Made by a program: the position numbers and the translations under genes
DNA from: UBA7239 sp035430165
GTDB lineage: Bacteria; Pseudomonadota; Gammaproteobacteria; Pseudomonadales; UBA7239
Assembly: GCA_035430165.1 (NCBI GenBank)
Contig: DAOMGE010000002.1
Location: 1-64,000 of the forward strand
Direction of reading: 5' to 3'
DNA: 64,000 bases
In this document: piece after piece, positions 34,598 through 43,774 of the stretch
How positions within the stretch are numbered: the first letter of the stretch is position 1
Layout: each line of letters starts with the position of its first letter
The notes under the pieces: model-generated
What the model was told of the DNA's origin: nothing
The model's database searches: none
What the model saw: the letters and a program-made list of their open reading frames with translations, nothing else

Positions 34598-36802
34598 TCA
34601 GCCGGCGGGGTCGACATCCAGCGACCAGCGCAGGTCGGCCGGAATTTTTTGCTGGTCGGCAAATTCGCAAAAAGCAGAAAGTGTTTTTTGTAACGCCATG
34701 CGATTATCACTTTTGATTTGCAGGTCAAGCCGATAAAAGCCGGCACGTTTTTCCATGCTGGCCGGGAATGGCCCTGCGACGTGTACACCGTTCCCGCACA
34801 AGGTTTTTAATTGTTCACGCCATTCACGCAACAAGGTTTGTGCGCGATAGGGATCGGCGTGTTCCGCGCGCAACAGCGCCATGTAGTAATAAGGCGGCAG
34901 TGCGGCAACCTGGCGTTCAGCGAGTAGCAAACGCGCCAGTCGTTGGTAACCATCCTGCAACAGGGTCTGTAACAACGGGTGTTCGGCAAACTTGCTCTGG
35001 ATTAACACGCGACCGGGTTTCTCCGCGCGACCGGCGCGACCAGCAACCTGTTCCAGCAGTTGTCCCATTTTCTCTGGGCCGCGAAAGTCTGCAGAAAATA
35101 ATCCGCTGTCGATATCGAGAATCACCACCAGTGTCACGTGTGGAAAATGATGCCCCTTTGCCAACATCTGTGTACCAATCAGCAAACAGGGATCGCCGGT
35201 GTGAATACGCTTGAGCATGTCATCCAGCGCATGCTTGCGTGACATGCTGTCGCGATCGATACGCAATACAGGAAATTCAGCAAATTGTTCAGCAAGGAAT
35301 TGTTCGCTGCGCTGCGTTCCGATGCCGATGTAATCCAGTCGTGTGCTGCCACAAGACGGGCAATGTGATGGCAGTTTTTCCTGGTAATCACAATGGTGGC
35401 AGCGCAACAGTTGTGCTTTCTTGTGCACGGTCATTTTGGCAGAGCAGTTCGGGCAGGCGCCGTGCCAGCGACAATCCGCACAGGTGATGGCCGGCGCATA
35501 ACCGCGTCGGTTCAGGAAGGCGAGTACCTGATTCCCGCGCGCCAGCTCCATACGGATTTCTTCCAGTAATTCATGGGTCATGCCTTCCGCCAGCGGTTTT
35601 CGATTGGTATCGATCACTTCGATTGTCGGCGCCCGTGCATTGCCGGCGCGATGGGTCAGGCGCAGGTATTGGTAACGGTCATGGATGGCGTTGTACAAGG
35701 TTTCGAGTGATGGTGTAGCACTGCCCAGCACCACAGGAATGTTTTCACGTTGCGCGCGCAACACGGCGAGGTCACGCGCGGAATAACGGAAACCGTCCTG
35801 TTGTTTAAAAGAAGAATCGTGTTCTTCGTCGACAATAATAATGCCGGGCCTGGCCAGTGGCGTGAACAGTGCCGACCGTGTGCCGATCAGGATGCCGGCT
35901 TCACCGCTCGCGGTTTTGCGCCAGGACGCAAAGCGCGCCCCATCGGCAAGACCGGAATGCATGACGGCAACCGGACACTGAAAGCGTCGCTGGAAACGGG
36001 CAACGGTTTGTGGCGTCAGGCCGATTTCCGGCACCAGTACCATGGCCTGTTCGCCGCGCGCCAGTATTTTTGCAATCAACTGCAAATACACTTCGGTTTT
36101 GCCACTGCCGGTTACGCCTTCCAGCAAGCTGGCCTGGAACTCCCCGGGTTTGATACTGCTGACGGCTACCTGCTGTTCGTCATTCAGGGCCAGTTCAGGC
36201 TCGGCCAGGATGTGTCGGGGATCGGCAAGTTGCGGATCGGGTGTGAAGGCTTCCAGTAATTCCTTGTCGACCAGTGCCTTGAATGTTGCCGCAGAAAAAC
36301 CGGCAGCGAGGATGGCGCTGCGTGAGGCGGAGATGCGCTCCTGTAGCCACAGGTACAGATCCAGTTGCTTGCTGCCACTGCGCAGGCCGTGGTCAGGCCA
36401 GGGTACCAGGCGCCAATGCTGGTCCTGTACCGGGGACAATGCCCCTCCCTCGCGCAGGGTTGCCGGCAGTACGCTGGCCAGCACGTCGCCGAGCGGGTAC
36501 TGGTAGTACTGGGCAGCCCATTGCACCAGCTCGAACAGGACGGGTGGCAAGGGGGGTGTGCTATCGATAATGGCCAGTGCTGGCCGGAGTTTGCTGGTGG
36601 GGACATCACTATCCCGGGTAACGTCCATCAGGATGCCAATCAACTGTTGCCGTCCAAAGGGCACACGCACACGCACGCCGGGTACCAGCGTGGCGGTGTC
36701 CACATCCGCCGGGGGCAAATAATCGAACAGGCGCCGCAGTGGCACTGGCAGGGCAATGCGCAACACGGTGGTTTTTTCGGGGAATAGCGAGGTGGTTGTC
36801 AT
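34598..36802 (-). CDS. priA: Primosomal protein N', replication restart helicase PriA
   Basis: 3'-5' helicase of 734 residues that recognises stalled forks and reloads DnaB. The N-terminal DNA-binding domain (about 1-110) is followed by the helicase domain with GVTGSGKTE (229-237) and DEEH (325-328), an eight-cysteine zinc region around 445-490 (CADC, CPNC, CHHC, CPSC), and C-terminal motifs GTQMLAKGHHFPHV and QVAGRAGR. The length and motif order are normal. Confidence 0.97.
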   Translation of the reverse strand: MTTTSLFPEKTTVLRIALPVPLRRLFDYLPPADVDTATLVPGVRVRVPFGRQQLIGILMDVTRDSDVPTSKLRPALAIIDSTPPLPPVLFELVQWAAQYYQYPLGDVLASVLPATLREGGALSPVQDQHWRLVPWPDHGLRSGSKQLDLYLWLQERISASRSAILAAGFSAATFKALVDKELLEAFTPDPQLADPRHILAEPELALNDEQQVAVSSIKPGEFQASLLEGVTGSGKTEVYLQLIAKILARGEQAMVLVPEIGLTPQTVARFQRRFQCPVAVMHSGLADGARFASWRKTASGEAGILIGTRSALFTPLARPGIIIVDEEHDSSFKQQDGFRYSARDLAVLRAQRENIPVVLGSATPSLETLYNAIHDRYQYLRLTHRAGNARAPTIEVIDTNRKPLAEGMTHELLEEIRMELARGNQVLAFLNRRGYAPAITCADCRWHGACPNCSAKMTVHKKAQLLRCHHCDYQEKLPSHCPSCGSTRLDYIGIGTQRSEQFLAEQFAEFPVLRIDRDSMSRKHALDDMLKRIHTGDPCLLIGTQMLAKGHHFPHVTLVVILDIDSGLFSADFRGPEKMGQLLEQVAGRAGRAEKPGRVLIQSKFAEHPLLQTLLQDGYQRLARLLLAERQVAALPPYYYMALLRAEHADPYRAQTLLREWREQLKTLCGNGVHVAGPFPASMEKRAGFYRLDLQIKSDNRMALQKTLSAFCEFADQQKIPADLRWSLDVDPAG

Positions 36803-36867
36803 GGGACAGCAGTGTAGCGACAGCCCGGCATCAGCGGAATGCCGCTTGCCTGTCCGGGCAAGGTTCT

Positions 36868-36896
36868 TTGCTGAAGCCGGTCTTTATTTGTAATAT
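36868..36896 (+). promoter_or_regulatory. Promoter of pckA
   Basis: TTGCTG (36868-36873) and TAATAT (36891-36896) have the ideal 17-bp spacing. The transcript would carry a leader of about 65 bases. Confidence 0.55.
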
Positions 36897-36904
36897 AGCG
36901 ACCC

Positions 36905-36922
36905 CCGCCCTTTGCAGGGCGG
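36905..36922 (+). other. Leader hairpin of pckA
   Basis: CCGCCC and GGGCGG with a 6-base loop form a compact stem very near the predicted 5' end of the pckA mRNA. It may protect the transcript; no riboswitch class is recognised. Confidence 0.35.
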
Positions 36923-36968
36923 CAACCTTTCTGGTAACCGGAGATCGGCCCCTGCCGACAGGAACACA

Positions 36969-38567
36969 ATGAGCGCAATCGAAGGCAAGTCTTTAGACAC
37001 TACCAAGGTACACAGTGAACTCACCGCCGCCGCCCTGATTGAACAGGCATTGGTGCGTCGTGAAGGCACACTGACCAATACGGGAGCCCTGCTGGTCACC
37101 ACCGGCAAGCGCACGGGTCGTTCACCCGCTGATCGCTACATCGTGCAGGAGCCGTCTACGGCCGACGCCATCGACTGGGGCAACGTCAACCGACCGTTCC
37201 CGCAAGACAAGTTCAATGCGCTCTGGGAGCGTGTGGAAGCCTATCTGGCGCAGAAAGACCGTTTTGTTTCCCACCTGCATGTCGGTGCGCACGACGAGCA
37301 CTACATCCCGGTGAAAGTGAATACCGAAACCGCATGGCAGGGTTTGTTTGCCCGCAACATGTTTATCCGCCCGGAAAAATACAACCCGAAAGGCAAGGAA
37401 GAGTGGACGATCCTCAACGTCGCCTCCTTCCAGTGCGATCCTGCACGTGACGGCACCAACTCCGACGGTATTGTCTGCCTCAACTTCGCCAGCCGCAAAG
37501 TCCTGATTGCGGGCATGCGTTACGCCGGTGAGATGAAGAAAGCCATGTTCTCGGTGCAGAACTTCCTGCTGCCGGAAAAAGATGTGTTGCCGATGCACTG
37601 CTCGGCCAACGTCGGCGAAGAGGGCGATGTAGCCCTGTTCTTCGGTTTGTCCGGCACGGGCAAGACCACACTGTCTGCTGACCCGGATCGTTACCTGATC
37701 GGTGATGACGAGCACGGCTGGGCCAAGGGCTCGGTGTTCAACATCGAAGGCGGTTGCTATGCCAAGACTGTCGACCTGTCGCACAAGAACGAACCCGTCA
37801 TCTGGGAAGCTATCACCTTTGGTGCCATCGTCGAGAACGTGCACGTCGATGAGCATCGCCATGCGCACTACAGCAACCTGGAAGTGACTGATACCCAGGA
37901 TGGCCAGGTGCGCACCGTGGAAAACGGTCGTTGTTCCTATCCGCTGGAGCATGTTGCCAAGCGCGTCGTGCTGAATGCTGCCGGCGAGCCCAAAGTGGTT
38001 ATCTTCCTGACCTGTGATGTCTCGGGCGTGTTGCCGCCGGTATCCATCCTGTCCAAGGAAGCGGCTGCGTATCACTTCCTGTCTGGCTACACCGCGCGCG
38101 TCGGCTCCACTGAACTGGGTGCGGCACCGGGTATCCAGCCGGCGTTTTCCACCTGCTTCGGCGCGCCGTTCATGCCGCGCAAGCCCATGGAATACGCCAA
38201 GCTGTTGATGAAGCGTATCGATGACTTTGGTTCGCAAGTGTATCTGGTCAACACGGGCTGGACCGGCGGTTCGGGTGGCCCGGATGGCAAGGGCAAGCGT
38301 TTCCCGATCCCGGTAACCCGTGCAGTCGTGGCGGCTTGCCAGAGCGGTGCGCTGATCGGCTGTGAAACCGAGAAGCTGGATTACCTCAACCTGACGGTTC
38401 CGAAATCTGTGCCGGATGTTGACAGCAAATACCTGAACCCGCGCAACACCTGGGATGATGTGGCTGAATACGACGCCCAGGCGAAGAAACTGGCCGGCCT
38501 GTTCCAGGAAAACATCAAGAAGTTCGAAGTCAGCGAAGCGATTGCCAACGCCGGCCCGAAAGCCTGA
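36969..38567 (+). CDS. pckA: Phosphoenolpyruvate carboxykinase (ATP)
   Basis: Gluconeogenic enzyme of 532 residues that turns oxaloacetate and ATP into PEP and CO2. The kinase-1a loop GLSGTGKTTLSAD and the nearby GDDEHGW metal-binding stretch are present, along with RSPADRYIV and TGWTGGSGG. AGGAA lies before the ATG at 36969. The gene stands alone with its own promoter and terminator, consistent with growth on lipids or organic acids. Confidence 0.97.
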   Translation: MSAIEGKSLDTTKVHSELTAAALIEQALVRREGTLTNTGALLVTTGKRTGRSPADRYIVQEPSTADAIDWGNVNRPFPQDKFNALWERVEAYLAQKDRFVSHLHVGAHDEHYIPVKVNTETAWQGLFARNMFIRPEKYNPKGKEEWTILNVASFQCDPARDGTNSDGIVCLNFASRKVLIAGMRYAGEMKKAMFSVQNFLLPEKDVLPMHCSANVGEEGDVALFFGLSGTGKTTLSADPDRYLIGDDEHGWAKGSVFNIEGGCYAKTVDLSHKNEPVIWEAITFGAIVENVHVDEHRHAHYSNLEVTDTQDGQVRTVENGRCSYPLEHVAKRVVLNAAGEPKVVIFLTCDVSGVLPPVSILSKEAAAYHFLSGYTARVGSTELGAAPGIQPAFSTCFGAPFMPRKPMEYAKLLMKRIDDFGSQVYLVNTGWTGGSGGPDGKGKRFPIPVTRAVVAACQSGALIGCETEKLDYLNLTVPKSVPDVDSKYLNPRNTWDDVAEYDAQAKKLAGLFQENIKKFEVSEAIANAGPKA

Positions 38568-38583
38568 GTACCCGGAAGTCGAG

Positions 38584-38607
38584 ACGCCCCGTTCGCGGGG
38601 CGTTTTT
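38584..38607 (+). terminator. Terminator of pckA
   Basis: A 7-bp stem (ACGCCCC / GGGGCGT) with a 6-base loop is followed by a T-run, 17 bases after the stop codon. Confidence 0.85.
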
Positions 38608-38668
38608 GTTTGTGTTAGTTTTGCTCCCGTTGTTTCCCCGTCACTTTCCCCGGTGTTACCTGATTGCC

Positions 38669-40183
38669 ATGAATCTGAAACCCTTATTGCTTGCACTTGT
38701 GTTTGCCACTGCCAGTACGGCTGTCTTTTCACAGATTGACGGCGACAGTGATTTCGATGGATTGACCGATGCGTTTGAAAATGCAGCCAATCGCAATCCG
38801 CAGCGCGCAGATTATGCGGTCAGCGCAGGTTATCGCCGTGACTGCGCGCTGGATGACAAGGGCGTTACCTGCTGGGGAGATGAAGTGCGCATGGGCGCAA
38901 CGCCGGTACTGGACAAGCCGTTGCAAGTCAGTGTCGGCAGCACACATGCCTGTGCGCTGGAGGCGGACATCGTCAAATGCTGGGGCGACAATGCCTACGG
39001 CAAGGCAACGCCCCCGGCATTGGTAAAGTCCTCGTACGTCGGCGTCGGCTGGTTTCACAGTTGCGCCATTGAAGACCAGGGCAAAGTGGTTTGCTGGGGA
39101 GACAACAGCAAACACCAGCTCGACGTGCCGGAAAAACTGAAAAACATCAAACAATTGAGTGTCGGCGGCTATCACAGTTGTGCCATTGATCCGGAAGGCG
39201 TGAAGTGCTGGGGTGATAACTGGTCACACCAGCTTGAAGTGCCTGCGCTGAAAAATCCGCGCCAGGTGTCAGCGGGTAATCACCATACCTGCGCACTGGA
39301 TGACGATGGTGTGAAGTGTTGGGGCGACACGTATTTTGATACAGAAACCAATCCACCGGTTTACAAGACGCGGGAGATTCCATCGCTGCAACATCCGCGT
39401 CAGGTCAGTGCAGGTTTTGACCACACCTGTGCGATCGATGACACCGGTGTAGTGTGCTGGGGAGCAAAAGATCGTGGCCAATCGAATCCACCAAAGGATT
39501 TATTGAAATTGCCAGTGGCCAGTGTCAGTGCTGGCTGGTATCACAGCTGCGCGCTCGATAAAGAAGGCGTGAAATGTTGGGGTGCCAATGAATTCAGGCA
39601 GACAGAAGTACCGCCACTGTTTTTTGATGCCGACCGTGATGGTATTGCCAGCAAGGATGACCAGTTCCCGTTCGACCTGAACAACAACGGCACGGATGAT
39701 GACCGCGATGGCGACATGGATGGCGATGGCATTGCCAATGAAAAAGACAATTGCCCGCGCGCAGCCAATCCCGACCAACGCGATACCAACCAGAACGGCA
39801 TCGGTGATGCTTGTGATCCGGATATGGACGGCGATGGCGTGCTGAATGAAAAGGACAATTGCCCGCTGGTGCCGAATCCGGACCAGCATGATGCCAACCA
39901 TAATGGCATTGGTGATGCGTGTGACCCGGATATGGACGGCGACGGTATCCCGAATGAAAAAGATAACTGCCCGCTCGTTGCCAATACCGACCAGAGTGAT
40001 ATCGACCATGACGGGAAGGGCGATGTGTGTGACCCTGATATTGACGGCGATAAAATCCCGAATGAGAAAGATGCTTTTCCATTCGATCCCAAAGAATGGG
40101 ATGACAAGAACCACAACGGCATCGGTGACAATGCCGACAAGAAACAGAAAGCGGCTAAAAAAACTGGCGCAGTGAAAAAGTAA
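38669..40183 (+). CDS. Secreted RCC1-like and thrombospondin type-3 repeat protein
   Basis: Exported protein of 504 residues. A signal peptide (first 22 residues) precedes a DGDSDFDGLTD calcium motif, then seven repeats of the type VSAG-x-HSCAL-x-DGVKCWGDN (about 50-310), a one-bladed unit of RCC1-like propellers with a Cys pair per repeat. Next come three exact-length 36-residue thrombospondin-3 repeats (DMDGDGIANEKDNCP... GDACDP), rich in Asp and able to bind many Ca2+ ions, and a basic tail. Cell-surface attachment or adhesion is likely. It overlaps the convergent DUF4105 gene by 29 bases. The start follows from the signal peptide. Confidence 0.85.
   Translation: MNLKPLLLALVFATASTAVFSQIDGDSDFDGLTDAFENAANRNPQRADYAVSAGYRRDCALDDKGVTCWGDEVRMGATPVLDKPLQVSVGSTHACALEADIVKCWGDNAYGKATPPALVKSSYVGVGWFHSCAIEDQGKVVCWGDNSKHQLDVPEKLKNIKQLSVGGYHSCAIDPEGVKCWGDNWSHQLEVPALKNPRQVSAGNHHTCALDDDGVKCWGDTYFDTETNPPVYKTREIPSLQHPRQVSAGFDHTCAIDDTGVVCWGAKDRGQSNPPKDLLKLPVASVSAGWYHSCALDKEGVKCWGANEFRQTEVPPLFFDADRDGIASKDDQFPFDLNNNGTDDDRDGDMDGDGIANEKDNCPRAANPDQRDTNQNGIGDACDPDMDGDGVLNEKDNCPLVPNPDQHDANHNGIGDACDPDMDGDGIPNEKDNCPLVANTDQSDIDHDGKGDVCDPDIDGDKIPNEKDAFPFDPKEWDDKNHNGIGDNADKKQKAAKKTGAVKK
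39713..40036 (+). repeat. 108-bp tandem repeats encoding TSP3 units
   Basis: Three in-phase units of 108 bp start at 39713, 39821 and 39929, and a partial fourth at 40037. They encode the calcium-binding thrombospondin-3 repeats of the surrounding gene and could vary in number by slippage. Confidence 0.85.
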
Positions 40184-42056
40184 AACTGTCGCGGTGAGTA
40201 TCGCTGTTACCTTCGTAACGGTAGCTGCTGTATAGCGACAGGTTGCGACCTAGCGGGTAACCGACGCTGGCCTCGACGGTTGATAGCGTGTCGTGTTCGC
40301 CTGCCAGATATTTCTGCTCGCTGACATCGAGCGATGCGCTCCATGTGTTGCTCTGGTAGAGCGCGCCGGTACGTAGCCCCGAGCGTGCAGTCCAGCCCAG
40401 ATCCAGCGCACTGCCGCCGAGTACACCACCAATGATTTCGCTGTGGCACAGTAATTCGCCGCAAGCAAACGCCACACCGCGATAACCTTCAATGACATGC
40501 AGCAATGGTTTTGTATCCGGCAATGGTTTGGCGAGCCACAAAGACTTGCGCGTATCGATCAGTTCGTGTGCGCGTGAGATGCTGAAACCCCAGGATGCAG
40601 GTTGGAAAAACTCATCGCGAACATTGTAGGAGTTCAGGGAAAACCAGCGCATGTGATCCAGTTGTATGTCATGTTCCCCATCGTGGTTGCCGTTGGCCTT
40701 GTCGTCGATATTGGCGCGCAACATGGCGTCAAATACTTCCAGTTGTACGCCTTGCTGGTACGCATTCAGTGGATCATGGAAATCGTGGTAAGCCGCGCGT
40801 GCGCCCAGTAACAAAAAATCATTGCCGCCATCGTGTTGCCAGCCGGATTGCAGGCGAATCTGGCGATGGCCGGAAACGGACGGGTCAGCGCCTTGCGGCA
40901 CGGTAGCGGGTTCAGGTAGCACCTCACCGCTTGCGGAGAGGCGCCTGGCCAGCGTGGCCAATTGCACTTCGTGTGTTGCTGTGCGCGTACTGTCAGTGCG
41001 CATTTGCATGCCGTTGTAGCGGGCTGCCATCGACAACACGTGTAAATCATCAACGTCATCATCGTGTAATTTGCCGTGCGCGATCGCCAGTAACTGTTCA
41101 CGCTGTGCCGGATTGAGTGCGGACAGTCCGGCGTAGAATTTCTTGCGTGCTGACGCAATGTATTGTTCATCTGCAATCAAACCGTTGTCGCGCAGTGCCG
41201 TGACGGTATCCACCGGCATGGCATCCCAGTTGAAACGTTCACGTACACCGTGTGTCGGCGTCACTACATCCAGCATCGCAATCAATCGGTAAGAACAGTT
41301 TTCTGTCAGGAAAAAATAATGGAAAGTGTGTCCGCGCACTTCCCAGCTGTGGTCGATAAACATCTGGATTTGTGCGGGTGACAATGCCAGTCGGTACTCG
41401 CGGATATCGCGGTCTTCGTTGTCACTGTATTTGCGTAATTTCTGGAAGTAAGTGGAGATTTCTATGATGCCATCAAAGCCCCCGCCGAGTCCCTTGATGA
41501 TGTAACTGGTGGTGTTGCCGGCCGATGCCACGTCGGCGTAGTAACTCAGGGTCTTCGATAACAACACCGGGTGTGAATTTTTATTGCCGGCATCAAAACG
41601 CAGGAAAGTATGTCCAAAAATAGACGCCACGTTTTGCATGTAGGGTTCAGGAAATACCAGCACCAGTTCGTCGTGGCTGAATTGCCGGCGCCAGTTGTCG
41701 AGCATCTCGCATTGCAGGTGAGCCGGCTTTTCCAGTGGCATATTGCTGGCGATAAATTGCGCGCGCGCAGGGAATCGGCACCAGGCACTGTCGGGGCCAC
41801 TGGCGCCTTCCTGTAAGGCTTGTACGGTGGCATCCAGTTCTGCCAGTGCATCGTCGCCGCGGCCGGACAGGAAAAAACTCTCGACATCGACTTCGCTGCG
41901 GTAACGACCATCAATACCCTTGCGCATGTGCAAGAGTGCCAGCCATTGCGGGTTGCTGGCCAGTGCGTCCTGCACAGCAGCGTGCGCAGGACACGCGAGC
42001 AAGGCCATGAGCAGGAAAATAAAAACAGCGCGGCCTTTATTGGAAACGGATTGCAT
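40155..42056 (-). CDS. DUF4105 outer-membrane protein
   Basis: Exported protein of 633 residues. The ATG at 42056 has GGAAG at the right distance and opens a signal peptide ending at PAHAAV. The first half holds the DUF4105 domain (FPEPYMQNVASIFGHTFLRF, HYFFLTENCSYRLI with conserved His and Cys, an NlpC/P60-like arrangement). The second half alternates in the manner of beta strands and ends in FSLRQFF, typical of an outer-membrane barrel. The function is unknown. The divergent small gene at 42118 resembles the DUF3015 family; as far as I recall, such genes often adjoin DUF4105 genes in Pseudomonas. Confidence 0.85.
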   Translation of the reverse strand: MQSVSNKGRAVFIFLLMALLACPAHAAVQDALASNPQWLALLHMRKGIDGRYRSEVDVESFFLSGRGDDALAELDATVQALQEGASGPDSAWCRFPARAQFIASNMPLEKPAHLQCEMLDNWRRQFSHDELVLVFPEPYMQNVASIFGHTFLRFDAGNKNSHPVLLSKTLSYYADVASAGNTTSYIIKGLGGGFDGIIEISTYFQKLRKYSDNEDRDIREYRLALSPAQIQMFIDHSWEVRGHTFHYFFLTENCSYRLIAMLDVVTPTHGVRERFNWDAMPVDTVTALRDNGLIADEQYIASARKKFYAGLSALNPAQREQLLAIAHGKLHDDDVDDLHVLSMAARYNGMQMRTDSTRTATHEVQLATLARRLSASGEVLPEPATVPQGADPSVSGHRQIRLQSGWQHDGGNDFLLLGARAAYHDFHDPLNAYQQGVQLEVFDAMLRANIDDKANGNHDGEHDIQLDHMRWFSLNSYNVRDEFFQPASWGFSISRAHELIDTRKSLWLAKPLPDTKPLLHVIEGYRGVAFACGELLCHSEIIGGVLGGSALDLGWTARSGLRTGALYQSNTWSASLDVSEQKYLAGEHDTLSTVEASVGYPLGRNLSLYSSYRYEGNSDTHRDSFTFSLRQFF

Positions 42057-42117
42057 CGGATTGACTTCCCGCAAGTGCTGGTTATTGTGTTGACTGGCTC
42101 TTCACTGTTGATCGCGT

Positions 42118-42522
42118 ATGTTTTCCCTGTCCGGATGCACAAGGCATTTGCCCGTCATGTTATTGCTGTCTGCCGCCGTTTTTTATGCAAGCGGTGTAAA
42201 GGCAGGCACGCTGTGTGAACTCAATGCCTTGCCTGCGCAGTTGCAGGCTACGGAATTGCGCACAGAATCACAGCAATACGCGATGACATACTATCGCAGC
42301 CAGTTGCTGCGGTATGTGTCGGGTTATTACAGCCAGATCGCCGCCGACCTGTTGCGCGGTGAAGGCGAGTACCTCCATTCCCTTCACATATTGATGGGAT
42401 CTGCCGGTGGTGCCGGTTCACCGTGTACAGCAGCTTACCGGCAATTGTTGTTACAGGAAAATTCTGCGCAAGCGTTTGGCCTGGCCTTGTGGCAAATGCG
42501 CGTGGCACCACCCGGTCACTGA
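42118..42522 (+). CDS. Small periplasmic protein, DUF3015-like
   Basis: An exported protein of up to 134 residues with an N-terminal signal peptide ending near VKAGTL. RYVSGYYSQIAADLLRGEGEYLHSL resembles the conserved segment of DUF3015 proteins. A second Met at 42157 may be the true start. It is divergent from the DUF4105 gene by 61 bases and overlaps the convergent enoyl-CoA hydratase by 7 bases. The function is unknown. Confidence 0.65.
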   Translation: MFSLSGCTRHLPVMLLLSAAVFYASGVKAGTLCELNALPAQLQATELRTESQQYAMTYYRSQLLRYVSGYYSQIAADLLRGEGEYLHSLHILMGSAGGAGSPCTAAYRQLLLQENSAQAFGLALWQMRVAPPGH

Positions 42523-43253
42523 TGCGCCTGTTCCGCCTTGAGTAACAGCACGGATTGCTGTTCATTGGCAATAGCGGCTTCCAGGCTGGCCGATGCGCCG
42601 TAATGCAGCGCACGTTTCGCGTACTTCAGTGTTGCGGGATCGCACTCGGCGCATTGCAGGGCGAGTTCGCGCGCTTTCTGCATCAGTTTGTCTGCAGTCA
42701 CAACGTGATTGACCAGGCCTATCTCCAGCGCTTCCTGTGCGGTGATCGTGCGCGCTGTCATCACCAGTTCCTGCGCCTTGTGCATGCCGACAATGTTCGG
42801 CAACAGATGTGTGCTGCCCAGGCCGAGCAAAATGCCGAGTTTTGAAAAATTCAGCGCGAGTTTCGCTGTGTCGACGGCGATGCGCATATCCAGCGGCAGG
42901 ATCATGGTCATGCCGATACCGACGGCATGACCGTTCAGTGCAGCAATAGTCGGTTTTGGGAACAGCGCCAGTTCCAGAGCAAAGGATTTGATCAGCTCTT
43001 CTTCGCCAATCAGGCGCGTGCCGGCGGGTATCGGGCGCTGCAGGTAGACGCGGTCGGCCCCGGCGCAAAAGCCACGTTCGCCCGCGCCGGTGAGGATAAC
43101 GGCGCGCACGTTGCTGTCGTTTTCTGCTGCACGAAATGCTGCAACAATTTCATCGCCCATGTCGGGCGTGTAAGCGTTCAACACATCCGGTCGATTGAGG
43201 GTGATGGTGGCAATGCGTTCGTCAACACTGTAGAGAATATTCTGGTAAGGCAT
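42516..43253 (-). CDS. Enoyl-CoA hydratase/isomerase family protein
   Basis: Crotonase-fold enzyme of 245 residues. ATITLNRPDVLNAYTPDM at the N-terminus and the two oxyanion-hole regions (GAGERGFCAGAD about 52-63; ALNGHAVGIGM about 101-111) are intact. One of the usual catalytic Glu positions is not obvious, so hydratase or isomerase activity is open. The ATG at 43253 is preferred over an in-frame codon at 43298. It stands alone. Confidence 0.88.
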   Translation of the reverse strand: MPYQNILYSVDERIATITLNRPDVLNAYTPDMGDEIVAAFRAAENDSNVRAVILTGAGERGFCAGADRVYLQRPIPAGTRLIGEEELIKSFALELALFPKPTIAALNGHAVGIGMTMILPLDMRIAVDTAKLALNFSKLGILLGLGSTHLLPNIVGMHKAQELVMTARTITAQEALEIGLVNHVVTADKLMQKARELALQCAECDPATLKYAKRALHYGASASLEAAIANEQQSVLLLKAEQAHQ

Positions 43254-43361
43254 AACGGCACCATTCTTTAAACCAGATGTGATTCTAGTGCCTGACAAGC
43301 GCTGTATCTACCGTGACGTTTGTCCGCATTTTTATGCCGATTGTCCGGCAGTCTGTTTCCG

Positions 43362-43390
43362 TTGTTTATTTTTACAAATTCTGGTCTATA
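43362..43390 (+). promoter_or_regulatory. Probable promoter of the SutA-like gene
   Basis: TTGTTT (43362-43367) and TCTATA (43385-43390) are separated by 17 bp in an A+T-rich stretch. The leader to the ATG at 43485 would be about 88 bases and includes a GGGCT/AGCCC stem. Confidence 0.4.
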
Positions 43391-43484
43391 TAGGAGTTGA
43401 GGGCTTTGTGAAATTCGCTTGTCCTGCAGAGCCCCCGCCGTAACGTACGTCACACAAATACAAATGCGTAACACGGAGGCAGTC

Positions 43485-43769
43485 ATGGCTAGAGCACACA
43501 GAGGCGATGACATGGACGACACCGATGATATGGGTATGGATCTGGATGTAGCAGAAGAAGTGACCAGCGGCAGTGCTGATGTCAGCATGGCCAGCAGTCG
43601 GGAAGATGCCCCGGAAGCGCGCTCGGTGACTTCGCGCTGCCGTATCCGCGAACAACTACAGCGTGATATGGAAGCATTTCTTGCGCACGGCGGTGCGATC
43701 AACCACGTAGAAACCCATGTGATGGCACCGGAACACCCGCGCCGACCGGTGATGGATTACGGCTTCTGA
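43485..43769 (+). CDS. SutA-like RNA-polymerase-associated small protein
   Basis: A protein of 94 residues. The first 45 are acidic and disordered (DDMDDTDDMGMDLDVAEE). The last 43 residues (REQLQRDMEAFLAHGG, then H-V-E and a Pro/Arg-rich end with DYGF) resemble the C-terminal part of Pseudomonas SutA, a polymerase-binding regulator of slow-growing cells with an acidic N-tail followed by a short helix and a flexible end. GGAGG precedes the ATG. The assignment is by eye and the homology is short; an unrelated acidic protein is possible. Confidence 0.6.
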   Translation: MARAHRGDDMDDTDDMGMDLDVAEEVTSGSADVSMASSREDAPEARSVTSRCRIREQLQRDMEAFLAHGGAINHVETHVMAPEHPRRPVMDYGF

Positions 43770-43774
43770 GCGCA

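Noticed and set aside
37122..38732. Long open frame (536 codons) on the strand opposite pckA
   Set aside because: It mirrors the codon structure of the highly conserved pckA gene, has no known domain and no ribosome site; a typical antisense shadow in G+C-rich coding DNA.
39713..40060. Regular 108-bp repeats considered as a CRISPR-like array
   Set aside because: The whole unit repeats in frame and encodes thrombospondin-3 motifs; there are no unique spacers.
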